Origin: Ilumatobacteraceae bacterium
GTDB taxonomy: Bacteria > Actinomycetota > Acidimicrobiia > Acidimicrobiales > Ilumatobacteraceae
Reading direction: 5' to 3'
Length of the DNA: 64,000 nt
Assembly: GCA_033344875.1 (NCBI GenBank)
Contig: JAWPMO010000001.1
Location: 3,373,595-3,437,594, forward strand
The position numbers and the translations under genes are program-made. Under the pieces are notes generated by a model. That model did no database searches. It had not been told where the DNA came from and was given only the letters and a program-made list of their open reading frames with translations. Of the stretch, positions 62,515 through 64,000 are shown piece by piece; position 1 is the stretch's first letter, and every line of letters begins with the position of its first letter.

Positions 62515-62702
62515 CCACCGCCGATGACGCCCGGCCCGAAGCCGTCGAGCGACAATGCGCGAGGTGCCGGATGGCGTTCCCCGTCGAACCCGGGACTCAC
62601 CCGATGGAGCTGATCGGCTGGTGGACATGTGAGGGGTGCACCGCGTCGTTGCTCCCCGCGCGACATCGGACCACGACCGTGTCCGACGCCGGCACGGGTT
62701 GA
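62511..62702 (+). CDS. 63-residue zinc-ribbon protein
   Basis: A small gene starting with GTG at 62511 inside GTGA shared with the hemolysin III gene. The product carries two CxxC knuckles, QCARCRM and WTCEGCTA, about 24 residues apart, the layout of a zinc ribbon. The remainder is polar and short. It probably binds nucleic acid or a protein partner. It completes a three-gene coupled operon with the 61-residue protein and the membrane protein. No family is assigned. Confidence 0.6.
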   Translation: MTTADDARPEAVERQCARCRMAFPVEPGTHPMELIGWWTCEGCTASLLPARHRTTTVSDAGTG

Positions 62703-62797
62703 GGCCACGTCCGCGGCTCTCGTGGGTGCACAGGTCCTGGTTCGCCTGTCGGTGCCGGTCTCGACCCGGTTCGCAGCCACCGTGGGAGGGCTCAGGA

Positions 62798-64000
62798 TCA
62801 CCGATGTGACGGGGGAGTGCTCGCACGACGGCGCACCCAGCGCCGCTCCGTACCGAACTGATCGGTGAAGCTGGACTCGGCGACATCGGTGCCGACGAGC
62901 ACGAGCTCGCCGTCGGCCGGTAGCGGTTGGCGAGCGTCGGGGTTGGCCTCGACCCAGTCGCCATGGTCGACCGCGACGACGTTGCACTGGGTGCGTCGGT
63001 ACAGGTGGACGTCGGCGAGCGTCTTGCCGGCGAGCGCCTTCGGGACCGGGGCTCGGAACACGTGGAGTCCCTGAGCAACGAGCAGCGTTTCGTCGCCGCG
63101 GAAGTGGTTCCAGATCGCAGCGGAGCCGGTGCCGGCGTACGACAGCACCGAGTCGGCTCCGGCCCGGTAGAGCGTGCTGACGTTGCGATCGAGGCGTGAT
63201 CGCGAGACGATCCTCACATCGGGACGCAGCCCGCGGCAATAGCGAGTCAGATAGACGTTCACGTCGTCGTCATGGGTCGTGATCAGCACGGCGCCGGCCT
63301 CCTCGAGCCCGGCCTCGTCGAGAACCGAGCGGTCCGCTGCGTCGCCGATCACGTATCGGACGCCCGGCCGCTCGCGGTCGGGGAGTTGCTCGACGATCGC
63401 GTAGGTCACTCCTTCTCGATCGAACGTGCTCCCGATCGCCCGGCCGACCCGTCCACCGCCGACGATCACGGCGTGTCGTGCGTCGGCGGAGTGGACGGCG
63501 TACTCGGCGTCGAACGCTGCGAGCTGATCGTCGGTCGCGGCCAGGAGCAGGATCATCGAATCTTGCATCACCATGTCACCGTTCGCGATCGAGAACTCGC
63601 CTCGATCCCACACCCCGATGATCCCGACCCCCAGCCGCGCGCGTAGACCGAGCTGACTCAGTGTCTTGCCGACCATCGCGGTGCCGACAGCTCCCGCTTC
63701 GGCGATCTTCAACCCGACGAACTCACCGATCACGTGGCTCGTCCCGCCGATGTCGAGCGTGCGCGCCGCCATCGCCGACCCGAGGATCTCGCCGAGCTGG
63801 AGCACGTGGTCGGCGCCGGCGATCTCGAGGATGTCGACCGACGCCGGCGAGTTGGCGGTCGCGAGGATCTGGGTGTCGGGTGCGATCTCGCGGACGGTGA
63901 ATGCGATGTTGGTGTTCGTCGGGTCGTTGCGGGTCGCGACCACCATCGCTGCACTCGCCACGCGCGCGCTGCGGTAGGTCTCCGGGTCGTCGAGTTCGCC
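62798..64000 (-). CDS. TrkA/RCK-domain potassium channel-type protein, 5' end beyond window
   Basis: The frame is open through the window end, so the N-terminus is missing; about 400 residues are seen. It contains the end of one RCK/TrkA-N domain (MVVATRNDPTNTNIAFTVREIAPDTQILATANSPASVDILEIAGADHVL) and a second complete one with the NAD-binding motif HAVIVGGGRVGRAIGSTFDREGVTYAIVEQ and VLITTHDDDVNVYLTRYCRGL. The final TrkA-C-like part is GKTLADVHLYRRTQCNVVAVDHGDWVEANPDARQPLPADGELVLVG. It is probably a regulatory subunit or the cytoplasmic part of a Kch-type K+ channel; the ion-conducting part would lie upstream of the window. Confidence 0.85.
   Translation of the reverse strand, partial: GELDDPETYRSARVASAAMVVATRNDPTNTNIAFTVREIAPDTQILATANSPASVDILEIAGADHVLQLGEILGSAMAARTLDIGGTSHVIGEFVGLKIAEAGAVGTAMVGKTLSQLGLRARLGVGIIGVWDRGEFSIANGDMVMQDSMILLLAATDDQLAAFDAEYAVHSADARHAVIVGGGRVGRAIGSTFDREGVTYAIVEQLPDRERPGVRYVIGDAADRSVLDEAGLEEAGAVLITTHDDDVNVYLTRYCRGLRPDVRIVSRSRLDRNVSTLYRAGADSVLSYAGTGSAAIWNHFRGDETLLVAQGLHVFRAPVPKALAGKTLADVHLYRRTQCNVVAVDHGDWVEANPDARQPLPADGELVLVGTDVAESSFTDQFGTERRWVRRRASTPPSHR

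Overview
The window is bacterial chromosomal DNA of high GC content with actinobacterial gene families: Cvn-type GTPase, TAP-type secreted hydrolase, MT0933-like small protein, DUF3556 and DUF1365. Several secreted proteins carry a repeated module (LDTR...LN(L/V)T...PC...NY...VC(I/V)Y...VD..GY) that I associate with Acidimicrobiia such as Ilumatobacter. That placement is inference; no rRNA is present to confirm it.

Layout. 1-3426 looks like the end of an accessory island abutting the 3' end of a tRNA-Phe: visibly less GC-rich, with small unknown genes, a ribbon-helix-helix regulator with a leaderless promoter, and a complete IS256-family element with target duplications. 3427-3727 is a tRNA-Glu/Asp/Phe cluster. 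3967-12174 carries a CAP-domain surface protein, a probable selenoprotein read through an in-frame TGA, a crotonase, a small DUF protein, a frameshifted alkyl-sulfatase-type gene and a secreted metallopeptidase. 12237-17675 has an EamA transporter and a tightly overlapped four-gene lipid-modification operon (SRPBCC, FAD oxidase, DUF1365, CFA-type methyltransferase). 17779-26951 has a large surface-anchored SdrD-like protein, a GTPase with a linked effector, tRNA-Ser, a secreted TAP-type hydrolase and an ABC exporter. 27099-32427 is a three-gene prepilin operon in which one pilin carries a von Willebrand A domain and another is about 950 residues long. 33316-39615 contains msrA, a drug-type ABC exporter behind a MerR-type promoter, two acetyltransferases, and degV with plsY.

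39659-44872 is a catabolic locus: pobA diverges from ligJ-ligK-ligA-ligB-ligC. Together these take 4-hydroxybenzoate to protocatechuate and through the 4,5-cleavage pathway to oxaloacetate and pyruvate; the ligI lactonase is not in the window. 45230-51392 encodes acyl-CoA metabolism on the minus strand (acyl-CoA ligase, phytoene-dehydrogenase-like oxidoreductase, SDR, acyl-CoA dehydrogenase, GntR regulator). 51545-58652 is a branched-chain-type ABC uptake system with an unusual LivH-LivM-LivG fusion, plus a DUF3556 membrane protein. A shared palindrome (ACATC-S-GATGT) occurs before the acyl-CoA ligase and twice between the divergent transporter genes, suggesting one regulon for uptake and activation of an organic acid.

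58723-64000 holds an RCC1-repeat surface protein, a fragment of a phosphonate-type permease, a coupled operon (61-residue protein, hemolysin III-type membrane protein, zinc-ribbon protein) and a TrkA/RCK protein cut by the window end. The most notable observation is the selenoprotein candidate at 5660-6841, with a UxxC motif and a hairpin 11 nt after the TGA.
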